11,488 nt of DNA, from the NCBI GenBank assembly GCA_043797615.1, contig JAZDPK010000009.1, positions 1-11,488 of the forward strand. Direction: 5' to 3'. The translations under genes and the position numbers were made by a program. A model generated the notes under the pieces. That model was given only the letters and a program-made list of their open reading frames with translations. It ran no database searches and had not been told where the DNA came from. The stretch is from JAZDPK01 sp043797615 (GTDB lineage: Bacteria > Patescibacteriota > Patescibacteriia > UBA11705 > JABHMO01). Positions 1 to 6,364 of this stretch are shown here, piece after piece (position 1 is the stretch's first letter; each line of letters begins with the position of its first letter).

Positions 1-1605
1 ATTTCCCGCGAACGGTATTGGGGCACGCCGCTCCCTGTTTGGGAATGCCAAACAGGAAAATCCGAAATTCAAAATTCGAAATCAGTGCAGCGCAGTCGTG
101 CCGACAGGCTGCACTGCGCTGCCGAAATAAATTCAAAACTCAAAAATTTAAATTCAAAATCATGCGGCAATCAAAAAGTAATCGGGTCATTTGAAGAATT
201 GGAAAGACTTTCAGGCAAGAAAATAGATGATCCTCACCGTCCATTTATTGATGATATCGTTTTAAAATGCGATAAATGCGGCGGAGAGATGAAACGCACG
301 CCGGAAGTGCTTGATTGCTGGTTCGATTCCGGTTCCATGCCGTTCGCGCAATATCATTATCCGTTTGAGAACAAGGATTTGATCGATAAAAAAATTCAGT
401 TTCCGGCGGAATTCATTTCCGAAGCGATCGATCAGACGCGCGGCTGGTTTTATACTTTGCTGGCGGTTTCAACGTTGCTTGGAAAAGGCGCGCCGTACAA
501 GAATGTAATCAGCCTGGCGCATATCAGAGACAAAGCGGGCAAGAAAATGAGCAAGTCGCGAGGAAACATTGTCGATCCCGGGGAAATGATTGAGAAATAC
601 GGCGCTGATTCTCTGCGCATGCTGTTTTATTCCATGAGCCAGCCCGGCGATTACAAAAATTTTGACGAAAAATTATTGCGCGAGACATTGAATAAGGTGG
701 TAATGATGTTAAACAACATTGCCAGCTTTTATAAAATGTATTCGGATTTTCCAACGTCCAACATCCAACCACCCACTTCCAATATTTTGGATAAATGGAT
801 TCTTTCCAAATTGAATTCGCTGATAGACGAAGCGACGGGCGATCTTGACGATTATCATATTTTTGAAGCGTCGAGAAGCATCATCGCTTTCATCGACGAG
901 CTTTCAACTTGGTACATCCGACGGAGCCGCGATCGGTTCAAAGACGAAGCGACCAGAGGCGAAGCGGCCGTCACATTGAAAGAAGTTTTGGAAAAACTGG
1001 CGAAATTGATGGCGCCGTTCACCCCGTTCATCGCCGAGCACGTGTGGCAAGAGCTGGGCAACGTCGAGTCGGTGCATTTGCAGGATTGGCCGGAAGCGGA
1101 AAAGAAAATGATCAATGGAAAATTGCTGGACAGCATGCTGAACGTGCGCAAAATCGTCGAGCTCGGCCTGGCCAAGCGCGATGAGTCGAAGATAAAAGTG
1201 CGCCAGCCGCTCGGCGAATTGAAATACAAAGGCAAAGAATTGGACAAAGAGTTGGAATCGATCGTTGCCGACGAACTGAACGTCAAAAACGTGGAATTCG
1301 ACGGCAAGAGCGATGTTTTTTCCATTGAACTTGACTTGAAAATGACCGAGGAATTGAAGCAGGAAGGCCTGTTGCGCGAATTGGTGCGCACAGTCAACAA
1401 TTTGCGCAAAGAAAAAGGATTGACGATCACCGATAAAGTCGGATTGACCTATCAAACCGACAGCGTTGAATTGAAAAAATTGTTCGCCAATGAAAAACTG
1501 GCCGAGCAGTTGAAAAAATCAACGCTTTTGTCCGGCGTTGAAGAAGGCTCGGGCGAAACAGAGGTGATGTTGAACGAAGAAAAGATTTTGTTGTCGTTGA
1601 AATAA
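1..1605 (+). CDS. ileS: Isoleucyl-tRNA synthetase, type 2, C-terminal part (5' end outside window)
   Basis: Charges tRNA-Ile with isoleucine in the cytoplasm. The frame is open from base 1, so the gene starts upstream; the visible 534 codons begin in the catalytic domain (SRERYWGTPLPVW). Seen next are a CDKC cysteine pair at 268-279, WFDSGSMP at 319-342, KMSKS at 544-558, then the helical anticodon-binding domain. The C-terminus (LLRELVRTVNNLRKEKGL and beyond) is of the eukaryote/archaea-like type and lacks the C-terminal zinc finger of E. coli-type IleRS; enzymes of this class are often mupirocin-insensitive, though this one is untested. Two oddities are seen. Cysteines at 46-48 and 163-165, normally C-x2-C, are separated by 38 residues encoded by an inserted repeat. 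A short PTSN repeat precedes LDKWILSKL near 751. The GTG at 85 lies inside the repeat and is not the start. Ends TAA. Identity is very secure. Confidence 0.97.
   Translation: MSRERYWGTPLPVWECQTGKSEIQNSKSVQRSRADRLHCAAEINSKLKNLNSKSCGNQKVIGSFEELERLSGKKIDDPHRPFIDDIVLKCDKCGGEMKRTPEVLDCWFDSGSMPFAQYHYPFENKDLIDKKIQFPAEFISEAIDQTRGWFYTLLAVSTLLGKGAPYKNVISLAHIRDKAGKKMSKSRGNIVDPGEMIEKYGADSLRMLFYSMSQPGDYKNFDEKLLRETLNKVVMMLNNIASFYKMYSDFPTSNIQPPTSNILDKWILSKLNSLIDEATGDLDDYHIFEASRSIIAFIDELSTWYIRRSRDRFKDEATRGEAAVTLKEVLEKLAKLMAPFTPFIAEHVWQELGNVESVHLQDWPEAEKKMINGKLLDSMLNVRKIVELGLAKRDESKIKVRQPLGELKYKGKELDKELESIVADELNVKNVEFDGKSDVFSIELDLKMTEELKQEGLLRELVRTVNNLRKEKGLTITDKVGLTYQTDSVELKKLFANEKLAEQLKKSTLLSGVEEGSGETEVMLNEEKILLSLK
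52..162 (+). repeat. Palindromic repeat element inserted in frame in ileS
   Basis: The stretch between the two zinc-knuckle cysteine codons consists of degenerate ATTCAAAA-type repeats on both sides of a GC-rich core at 79-121. The core can fold as CAGCGCAGT pairing with ACTGCGCTG around a GCC-GACA-GGC tip. The 43-bp core is identical to 5023-5065 in the ruvA-femAB spacer, and the right-hand AT-rich flank is also similar. The excess over the usual C-x2-C spacing is 36 codons (108 bp), so the insertion keeps the frame and contains no stop. Exact ends are uncertain because the flanks are low in complexity. Confidence 0.85.
751..786 (+). repeat. Short tandem repeat inside ileS
   Basis: Two adjacent imperfect copies, CCAACGTCCAACAT and CCCACTTCCAATAT, encode PTSNI-QPPTSNI between the connective region and the anticodon-binding domain. 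The CCAAC/TCCAA composition differs from the surrounding coding sequence. It looks like a small in-frame expansion in a surface linker. Confidence 0.5.
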
Positions 1606-1610
1606 TGAAC

Positions 1611-1651
1611 GGCAATGTCAGATCCTGAATCAAGTTCAGGATGACATTGCC
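1611..1651. repeat. Imperfect palindrome after ileS
   Basis: GGCAATGTCA at 1611-1620 pairs with TGACATTGCC at 1642-1651, and TCCTGAA with TTCAGGA inside it. There is a two-base bulge (GA) and a TCAAG loop. It begins 5 bases after the ileS stop. It may end transcription, but no clean T-tract follows on the plus strand, so it may equally be a dispersed palindromic repeat. Confidence 0.7.
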
Positions 1652-1686
1652 TTAATTATGTTTTGGATTTTGAACTTTATTGAGAT

Positions 1687-2328
1687 ATGGATATAGGCAT
1701 TGAAAAAGCGGAAATAAAGAAGCAGAAACCTTTTATTCGAATTTTAAAGAAGTTCGTTTTATTGTTGTTTTGCAGTTTCGTTGTTTTAATCTTAATTATT
1801 TTGCGAGTACAATTGAAATATAAAGACAGAATAATTGACGGGACGAATTTAACGCCGCCGAACGCGGCAATGGTTTTCGGCGCCGGATTGAAAGCGCAAG
1901 GCCAGCCGGGCGATGTTCTGGAAGACCGGATCAAAACAGCCATTCGGCTTTATCGCGACGGCCGCGTCGGCAAATTCGTCATGAGCGGCGACAACTCGGA
2001 AAACCACAACGAGGTGCAAGCGATGAACAATTACGCGTTGCTGAACGGTCTGCCGGCGGAAACGATTATGGTCGATGATTACGGGGTTAGTACTATTGAA
2101 AGCTGCCGCCGCGTGAAAACGGTTTTCGGCTTGAACAAAATCATTCTTATCACGCAAAAATATCATTTGCGCCGAGCGCTGTACCTGTGCAATTCGCTGG
2201 GAGTGGACGCGGTGGGCGTGGCGGCCGAGGACCGCGGGTATAAAGACCAATGGAAATTCAGTTTGCGGGAAATGGCGGCAAGCGCGCAGGCGTGGTGGCA
2301 GGTGAAAACGCGAAACAACGCAAAATAA
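1687..2328 (+). CDS. SanA/YdcF-like membrane-anchored protein (DUF218)
   Basis: A 213-residue protein with a short basic cytoplasmic N-terminus, one membrane segment at about residues 21-40, and a DUF218 domain after it. Family signatures visible are AMVFGAG (61-67), a DR..TAIRLYRDG stretch (80-92), VMSGDN (98-103), NEVQAM (108-113), STIE (135-138) and the ITQKYHLRRALY block (155-166). DUF218 proteins such as SanA, ElyC and YdcF are inner-membrane or periplasm-facing and are linked to envelope integrity; their reaction is not well defined, so no specific activity is claimed. The ATG at 1687 has only a weak GAG just upstream. The last codons (KTRNNAK) fall within a 19-bp direct repeat continuing past the stop. 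The gene is convergent with the DHH-like gene. Confidence 0.87.
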   Translation: MDIGIEKAEIKKQKPFIRILKKFVLLLFCSFVVLILIILRVQLKYKDRIIDGTNLTPPNAAMVFGAGLKAQGQPGDVLEDRIKTAIRLYRDGRVGKFVMSGDNSENHNEVQAMNNYALLNGLPAETIMVDDYGVSTIESCRRVKTVFGLNKIILITQKYHLRRALYLCNSLGVDAVGVAAEDRGYKDQWKFSLREMAASAQAWWQVKTRNNAK

Positions 2329-2350
2329 AAGAACGCGAAAAAACGCAAAA
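2307..2350. repeat. Direct repeat spanning the 3' end of the SanA-like gene
   Basis: AACGCGAAACAACGCAAAA at 2307-2325 recurs with one mismatch at 2332-2350, 25 bp apart. The first copy encodes the protein's C-terminal residues and the second is non-coding, so the gene end may have been reset by repeat expansion. Confidence 0.7.
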
Positions 2351-2365
2351 CTCAGTTGAAAATAA

Positions 2366-2397
2366 AAGAACGCTGCCCATGAGTGAGTAGCGTTCTT
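2366..2397 (-). terminator. Rho-independent terminator for the DHH-like gene
   Basis: AAGAACGCT at 2366-2374 pairs perfectly with AGCGTTCTT at 2389-2397. Read on the minus strand the hairpin is followed by TTTATTTTC, a reasonable U-tract. It sits 12 bases past the minus-strand stop and between convergent genes, so it may also slow transcription arriving from the plus strand. Confidence 0.75.
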
Positions 2398-2409
2398 GAT
2401 AATACGTAA

Positions 2410-4089
2410 TTAAGCGGCGGCTTCGGCGCTGCGCAGAGTCTGCAGAGCCAGAGCGCGAACCGTTTCAAAACTGTCAATGACTAATTTCCGAGTCAGATAA
2501 AGCGCGAAGCTCCGGTCGGTCAGATACATGCCGTCACGCTGTTTGAGCGTCGGATCGATCGCCGTGTAATTCTTGGCTAGATCTTCCATGCCCGCGACTT
2601 TTCCGTCTTCGAAAAGACGCGTTACGCCAAAGCCTCGAGCCGGGTCAAGATAATTGGCAATGCAGACGTCGGCGTATTTTTTATAATTCGCCCGCAGGTA
2701 TTGCCGCACGGTCTTGCTAGACAGAAATGTTTCCGGAATAATGATGAAGTTCAGACCGTTTTTCGTGATCTTTTCCGCTCGTTGGATCAGCGTTTCCAGC
2801 ACCGGGATGACGATCTTCTTGTTGTACCAACTGTTCAAGCCGTACATCTTGATATCGATCAACTCGCGGGTGGAAAGTTCGCCTTCTTCGACTTCCAGAC
2901 GCTCGAACAAATCGGCCAGATATTCCGGCCCTCTCGGATTTTCAATCAGAATCAGGTTGTATCCGAGTTCGTTGTTCAAAGCGTTGACCTTTTCTTGGAT
3001 CATTTGCCGGTCGTGTTCGATCCAGGCTTGCTGCTCTTGCGTAAGCGGCGCCTGATCTTTCGTCAGCTTCACCAAGTCGGTGATCGCCCTCTCGACGATC
3101 GGAGTTGTCTGGAAAGATTTTCGGTATTTGTTGAACACCATCACGGCGGCCGAGAAGAAAGTCTTTTTCATTCCGTTCGACAATCCTTCCGAATCGAAAT
3201 CATCGGTTTCCGGATCGTATTTTCCGCCCGTGCCGATATGCACTATTCGAGCGTTCTTCGGCGCTTGGCCGGAAAATCTTTCGCCCTGGTTGACGAGCAC
3301 GTAACAGATTTTCGAGTCGTTGATGTCCAATTCATTGGCCAAGAGCCACATGAAAAGGGCGATGTCGTTTTTGAAATTCTGTTCAAACGGCATCACAATG
3401 ACGATTTCGCAGTCTGAGGGAACTTTTTCGTCCGCCCGGTTTTTTCTCCGCGCGATCGGCCAGCCTGATTCTTTGCCGACCCAAGCGCGCATCAAGTGCA
3501 TGCCGATCTTCATTTTCATTTTATCGGAGATTTCTCCCTTCACGATTTCCAAATTGGAAATAATTTGGGGAAGATAAGTCGGTCCGCGTTTTTTGGCGAC
3601 CACGAACACATTCGCGTTGTGGATGCGATTGAAGCGCGCCACATCGGTGCCGTTCAATTCCTCGCGAGCGTTTCGTGAATCAACGCTTTCATCGTCGCCC
3701 GTGCTGGCAGTGTCGACTTTGTCGGCGAGGTAAGTCAGATCCACCACCGCCGGCATGGTTTGCAGCTTTTTCGAATGCGCCAGAATCATTCCGGCGGCCG
3801 ACGGCCAGGTTTTTCTGACTTCCGGCCAGTTGTCGAGATGATGGTCGAAAAAGCCGCGGTCAGGATCATACTTGCCGCTGACATCGGCGTGTTCCAGCCG
3901 ATAGCCTGCGGGTACGGATCCACGATACTCCTCGTTCGGTCCGACGAATCCGACGTCGCCGCCGCGGTTGAACCATACGTCGTCTCTTAAAAACGCGTTG
4001 GTTCCGCAGGTTATCGCGTCATTGTCTGGACCTCGATGCGTGACCAAAAAAACTCCTCCTTTTCCTCTGTTCGGTGCCTTGGTTTTCAT
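2410..4089 (-). CDS. DHH/MYG1-like phosphoesterase with tandemly duplicated domain
   Basis: A 559-residue cytoplasmic protein with no signal or membrane segment. The N-terminal unit carries THRGPDNDA (17-25), SGKYDPDRGFFDHH (71-84) and ADKVD (122-126). These resemble the metal-binding motifs of DHH phosphoesterases, and the KYDP..FDHH block is especially like MYG1/UPF0160 proteins (3'-5' exonuclease family). The same unit recurs about 218 residues later: GGKYDPETDDFDSE (288-301) matches 72-84, and RGPEYL (386-391) matches RGPTYL (168-173). In copy 2, DHH has become DSE, so only copy 1 looks catalytic. Residues 446-559 may be a third, more diverged unit. The ATG is set by GGAGGA at 4095-4100, 5 bases upstream, and a consensus promoter lies beyond. 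A metal-dependent nuclease or phosphodiesterase is likely; the substrate is unknown. Confidence 0.8.
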   Translation of the reverse strand: MKTKAPNRGKGGVFLVTHRGPDNDAITCGTNAFLRDDVWFNRGGDVGFVGPNEEYRGSVPAGYRLEHADVSGKYDPDRGFFDHHLDNWPEVRKTWPSAAGMILAHSKKLQTMPAVVDLTYLADKVDTASTGDDESVDSRNAREELNGTDVARFNRIHNANVFVVAKKRGPTYLPQIISNLEIVKGEISDKMKMKIGMHLMRAWVGKESGWPIARRKNRADEKVPSDCEIVIVMPFEQNFKNDIALFMWLLANELDINDSKICYVLVNQGERFSGQAPKNARIVHIGTGGKYDPETDDFDSEGLSNGMKKTFFSAAVMVFNKYRKSFQTTPIVERAITDLVKLTKDQAPLTQEQQAWIEHDRQMIQEKVNALNNELGYNLILIENPRGPEYLADLFERLEVEEGELSTRELIDIKMYGLNSWYNKKIVIPVLETLIQRAEKITKNGLNFIIIPETFLSSKTVRQYLRANYKKYADVCIANYLDPARGFGVTRLFEDGKVAGMEDLAKNYTAIDPTLKQRDGMYLTDRSFALYLTRKLVIDSFETVRALALQTLRSAEAAA

Positions 4090-4139
4090 GGAAATCCTCC
4101 TATTCTAAAAATTAAAAATGAACAAAATGTGAACGTATC

Positions 4140-4168
4140 ATTATATCTTATTTTAGCTTAATTGTCAA
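4140..4168 (-). promoter_or_regulatory. Consensus sigma70 promoter of the DHH-like gene
   Basis: On the minus strand, TTGACA (4163-4168) and TATAAT (4140-4145) are both perfect and separated by exactly 17 bp. Transcription should start near 4133, giving a leader of about 44 bases with GGAGGA before the ATG. This is the strongest-looking promoter in the window. Confidence 0.9.
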
Positions 4169-4259
4169 GAGTGAATATTGATTATTGTGCTTTATTGTTT
4201 AATTTTAGATAAATTATCATGCGCGGTGATGCACGGTTTTGAGAAAAAAATTTGCTAAA

Positions 4260-4288
4260 TTGAAAAAAAGCGAAAATTGGGATATGAT
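4260..4288 (+). promoter_or_regulatory. Predicted promoter of ruvA
   Basis: TTGAAA (4260-4265) and TATGAT (4283-4288), each five of six to consensus, are 17 bp apart. The start would be near 4295, leaving a leader of about 140 bases that contains the 4339-4366 palindrome. It is back to back with the promoter of the DHH-like gene. Confidence 0.7.
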
Positions 4289-4338
4289 GATAGGGAAAGA
4301 GAAAAGAAAACAGGATAAACGCGATTTTTGGAATTCAA

Positions 4339-4366
4339 GTAGTGAACAATAATTATTATTCACTAC
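4339..4366. promoter_or_regulatory. 28-bp near-perfect palindrome in the ruvA leader
   Basis: GTAGTGAA and TTCACTAC enclose AATAATTATT, with a single C/A mismatch in the whole 28 bp. It lies downstream of the predicted start site and about 70 bases before the ruvA ATG. It could be a repressor operator or an RNA hairpin. No regulator gene is adjacent, and no T-tract follows. Confidence 0.55.
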
Positions 4367-4435
4367 ATCAAACCGATCACGTATATCTCATTTATCTCAT
4401 TGTTTCTAATAAATTCCCGATTAATTCAATATTCT

Positions 4436-5017
4436 ATGATTGCATATTTGCAAGGCATGGTTAAATTCAAAGGCACTAATTTTGTCGTGCTGGAAAACAA
4501 CGGTATCGGCTACAAAATTTTTGTGCCGATTTCTTTGGCGTTGAAGGCGAAGAACGGTGAAAATGAAGAGCTGTACATTTACCATCATGTGCGCGAGGAC
4601 GCCAGCCAGCTGTACGGATTCAGAAGCGTTGAAGATTTGAATCTGTTTGAAAAACTGATTTCCGTTTCCGGCGTGGGCCCGAAAACCGCGAGCGGCATTT
4701 TCGCCGAAGCGACGGCGTCCGACATCATATCCGCGATCGTGAATCAGGATCCGACTGTTTTAAAAAAGATTTCCGGCATCGGCGCGAAAACCGCGGAGCG
4801 CATCATTCTCGAATTGAAAAACAAGATGGAAGGCGACTTCGGCGCGATGAAATCGCACGCGGAAATGAATTCGGACATTGACGTGGCGGAGGCGTTGGTC
4901 AATCTCGGCTATTCGAGCCAGCAGGCGAAGGAGGCGCTCAAAAAAGTGGATTCGTCGATAAAAGACATCGGCGTGAAATTGAAAGAAGCGCTGAAGAATT
5001 TAAATTCTAATTCCTAA
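4436..5017 (+). CDS. ruvA: Holliday junction branch migration protein RuvA
   Basis: RuvA tetramers bind four-way DNA junctions and load the RuvB helicase for branch migration in recombinational repair. The 193-residue protein has the three usual parts: an OB-fold N-terminus (MIAYLQGMVKFKG to about 64), two helix-hairpin-helix motifs (ISVSGVGPKTA at about 76-86 and LKKISGIGAKTAERII at about 110-125), and a small C-terminal RuvB-contacting domain (about 147-190, VAEALVNLGYSSQQAKEAL). The ATG at 4436 is chosen because RuvA proteins begin MIAYL/MIA; an in-frame TTG at 4400 would add 12 residues outside the family. No Shine-Dalgarno is seen. ruvB and ruvC are not adjacent. The final residues (NLNSNS) are encoded by the AT-rich flank of the repeat that fills the next spacer, so the C-terminus may be repeat-derived. 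Confidence 0.97.
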   Translation: MIAYLQGMVKFKGTNFVVLENNGIGYKIFVPISLALKAKNGENEELYIYHHVREDASQLYGFRSVEDLNLFEKLISVSGVGPKTASGIFAEATASDIISAIVNQDPTVLKKISGIGAKTAERIILELKNKMEGDFGAMKSHAEMNSDIDVAEALVNLGYSSQQAKEALKKVDSSIKDIGVKLKEALKNLNSNS

Positions 5018-5022
5018 ACTCT

Positions 5023-5065
5023 AAATCAGTGCAGCGCAGTCGTGCCGACAGGCTGCACTGCGCTG
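5023..5065. repeat. Intergenic copy of the 43-bp palindromic repeat
   Basis: This is base-for-base identical to 79-121 in ileS. It is flanked by AT-rich ATTC/TCAAA repeats from about 4999 to 5100, so the whole ruvA-femAB spacer (86 bases) is repeat-derived. Those flanks also supply the last ruvA codons and end 3 bases before the ATG of the next gene. The core can form a hairpin but has no T-tract after it. Confidence 0.92.
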
Positions 5066-5103
5066 TCTAAACAAATTCAAAACTCAAATTTCAAAATTCA
5101 AAT

Positions 5104-6165
5104 ATGCAAGTAAGAGAAGCGAATATTCAAGACAAAAATCAATGGAACGATTTCATCAGAACGCAACAAATGGGTTCTTTTTTGCAATCGTGGGAATGGA
5201 GCGAATTCATGGCCACGCAAAAAGAAAAAGTCTGGCGGCTGATCGTCGAGGACAACGGAAAATGGTTGGCAGTGATTTTCTTGTTCAAATCGAATTTGAA
5301 ATTGGGACAGAACATTTTGTACGCGCCGGCCGGACCGGTTTTTGCCGATGACATCGCCAACCGCCGTGAAGCCATGCAAGCCATTCAAAATGAGATCGAT
5401 AAAATTGCCGGCAGAGAAAATATCATGGCCTTTCAAATTGATCCGCCGGGAAACGAGAAAATAATGGAACAGATTTTCGATGATCTCGGCTTTCAGAAAA
5501 GCGAGGACGACATCCAGCCGCGGCACACGTTGATCCTGGATATTCGTTTGCCGGAGGAAGAATTGCTTTCGCAGATGCAGCAGAAAACGCGCTACAATAT
5601 CCGTTTGGCGCAGAAGAAAGGCGTGAGCGTTATCATCGACAATGCGAAATTCAAAGCGTTTTACGAATTGCAGAAGCAAACAATGGCGCGCCAGAAATTT
5701 ACTTACTATCCGGAAGAATATTACAAAAAATTGCTGGAATTGCCGTTCGTGAAATTATATCTGGCAAAATTCGAAGGCAAGATCGTGGCCGCGAACATCA
5801 TGATATTCTGGAACGATACGGCGACGTATCTTTTCGGCGCTTCGGATTACAACGCGCGGCAGATCATGGCGCCGCATCTTTTGCAGTGGCAGGCGATCAA
5901 AGACGCGAAGCAACAGGGGATGTGGTTTTACGATTTTTGGGGGGTGGGGAAACCGATGATGCGAATTAACTCGCATGCAAATGTTGCGAATAAACCAAAA
6001 AATAAAAAAGAAAAACGTTTAGAAAAGTGGGCGGGATTCACTAAATTCAAGATGGGTTTTTCGCCGGATGCGGAAATTACCGAATATCTGGGCACGTATG
6101 AAAAGGCGTATGCGCCGGTCAAACTCGGCTTGTACCGGTTTTTAAGGAAAGTTTATAAGAGATAA
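5104..6165 (+). CDS. FemAB-family aminoacyltransferase (peptidoglycan bridge)
   Basis: A 353-residue soluble protein of the FemAB/FemX/MurM family. These transfer amino acids from aminoacyl-tRNA to the lipid II stem peptide on the cytoplasmic face. Two GNAT-like lobes are visible. Family landmarks are GSFLQSWEWSEF (24-35), YAPAGPVF (73-80), QPRHTLILDI (138-147), KTRYNIRLAQKKGV (161-174), the ARQKFTYYPEEYY stretch (195-207), YLFGAS (242-247), PHLLQWQAI (257-265), YDFWGV (276-281) and KWAGFTKFKMGF (308-319). Between WGV and KWAG the protein has about 15 extra residues (around 285-303, MMRINSHANVANKPKNKK). Their DNA matches a repeat near 8811-8929, which suggests an in-frame insertion. It probably shares the ruvA transcript. 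No Shine-Dalgarno is visible because the start abuts the repeat. The amino acid added cannot be told from sequence. Confidence 0.93.
   Translation: MQVREANIQDKNQWNDFIRTQQMGSFLQSWEWSEFMATQKEKVWRLIVEDNGKWLAVIFLFKSNLKLGQNILYAPAGPVFADDIANRREAMQAIQNEIDKIAGRENIMAFQIDPPGNEKIMEQIFDDLGFQKSEDDIQPRHTLILDIRLPEEELLSQMQQKTRYNIRLAQKKGVSVIIDNAKFKAFYELQKQTMARQKFTYYPEEYYKKLLELPFVKLYLAKFEGKIVAANIMIFWNDTATYLFGASDYNARQIMAPHLLQWQAIKDAKQQGMWFYDFWGVGKPMMRINSHANVANKPKNKKEKRLEKWAGFTKFKMGFSPDAEITEYLGTYEKAYAPVKLGLYRFLRKVYKR
5958..6003 (+). repeat. Repeat element inserted in frame in the femAB-like gene
   Basis: GATGCGAATTAACTCGCATGC followed by AATGTTGCGAATAAA (5980-5994) matches the two halves of a spacer element at 8811-8832 and 8915-8929. 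ATGCGA and TCGCAT form a small inverted repeat. It encodes the extra residues between the YDFWGV and KWAGF motifs. The A-rich tail after it (KPKNKKEK) may or may not belong to the element, so the right end is uncertain. Confidence 0.65.
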
Positions 6166-6179
6166 TTTTTTCGGTCGGC

Positions 6180-6219
6180 TACGGTTCAGACGAATTTGGC
6201 CAAATTCGTCTGAACCGTA
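6180..6219. repeat. Perfect 40-bp palindrome after the femAB-like gene
   Basis: TACGGTTCAGACGAATTTGG is followed directly by its exact reverse complement, with no spacer, 14 bases beyond the stop codon. The transcript would form a very stable hairpin, but no T-tract follows, so it is not a standard terminator. Possible roles are transcript 3'-end protection, a mobile palindromic unit, or a protein-binding site. Confidence 0.95.
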
Positions 6220-6235
6220 AATCCGCCGTTTGTTT

Positions 6236-6364
6236 ATGAAAAACTATTCGCGCAAAACAAATAAAAAAGCGACACGATATCGCACGCCGAGTGTTTTTCG
6301 AGCCATGAAAAGCGAGCAGATCAAACGAGAGCGGCTAATAATGAAAAACAATTTTGAAAAATAG
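6236..6364 (+). CDS. Possible small basic protein, 42 residues
   Basis: An ATG-to-TAG frame encodes 42 residues rich in Lys and Arg (starts MKNYSRKTNKK, ends MKNNFEK), with no membrane segment and no recognised family. It lies 17 bases after the 40-bp palindrome and is the only open stretch in this spacer. No Shine-Dalgarno or own promoter is seen. A highly basic short peptide could bind nucleic acid, but a chance ORF in A-rich DNA is just as likely. Confidence 0.3.
   Translation: MKNYSRKTNKKATRYRTPSVFRAMKSEQIKRERLIMKNNFEK

Noticed and set aside
85..87. GTG as the start of ileS
   Set aside because: It lies inside the inserted repeat. The frame is open to base 1 with conserved IleRS motifs (RYWGTPLPVW) upstream of it.
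855..1430. Long minus-strand open frame opposite ileS (about 191 codons)
   Set aside because: Ser/Arg-rich translation without family motifs, entirely within a certain gene on the other strand.
2701..3417. Long plus-strand open frame opposite the DHH-like gene (about 238 codons)
   Set aside because: His/Phe/Arg-rich shadow of a gene that has its own promoter, Shine-Dalgarno and terminator.
4400..4435. TTG-initiated N-terminal extension of RuvA
   Set aside because: RuvA proteins start at MIA; the extension has no family support.
6180..6219. Rho-independent terminator
   Set aside because: The hairpin is perfect, but no U-tract follows on either strand close enough; recorded as a palindromic repeat instead.
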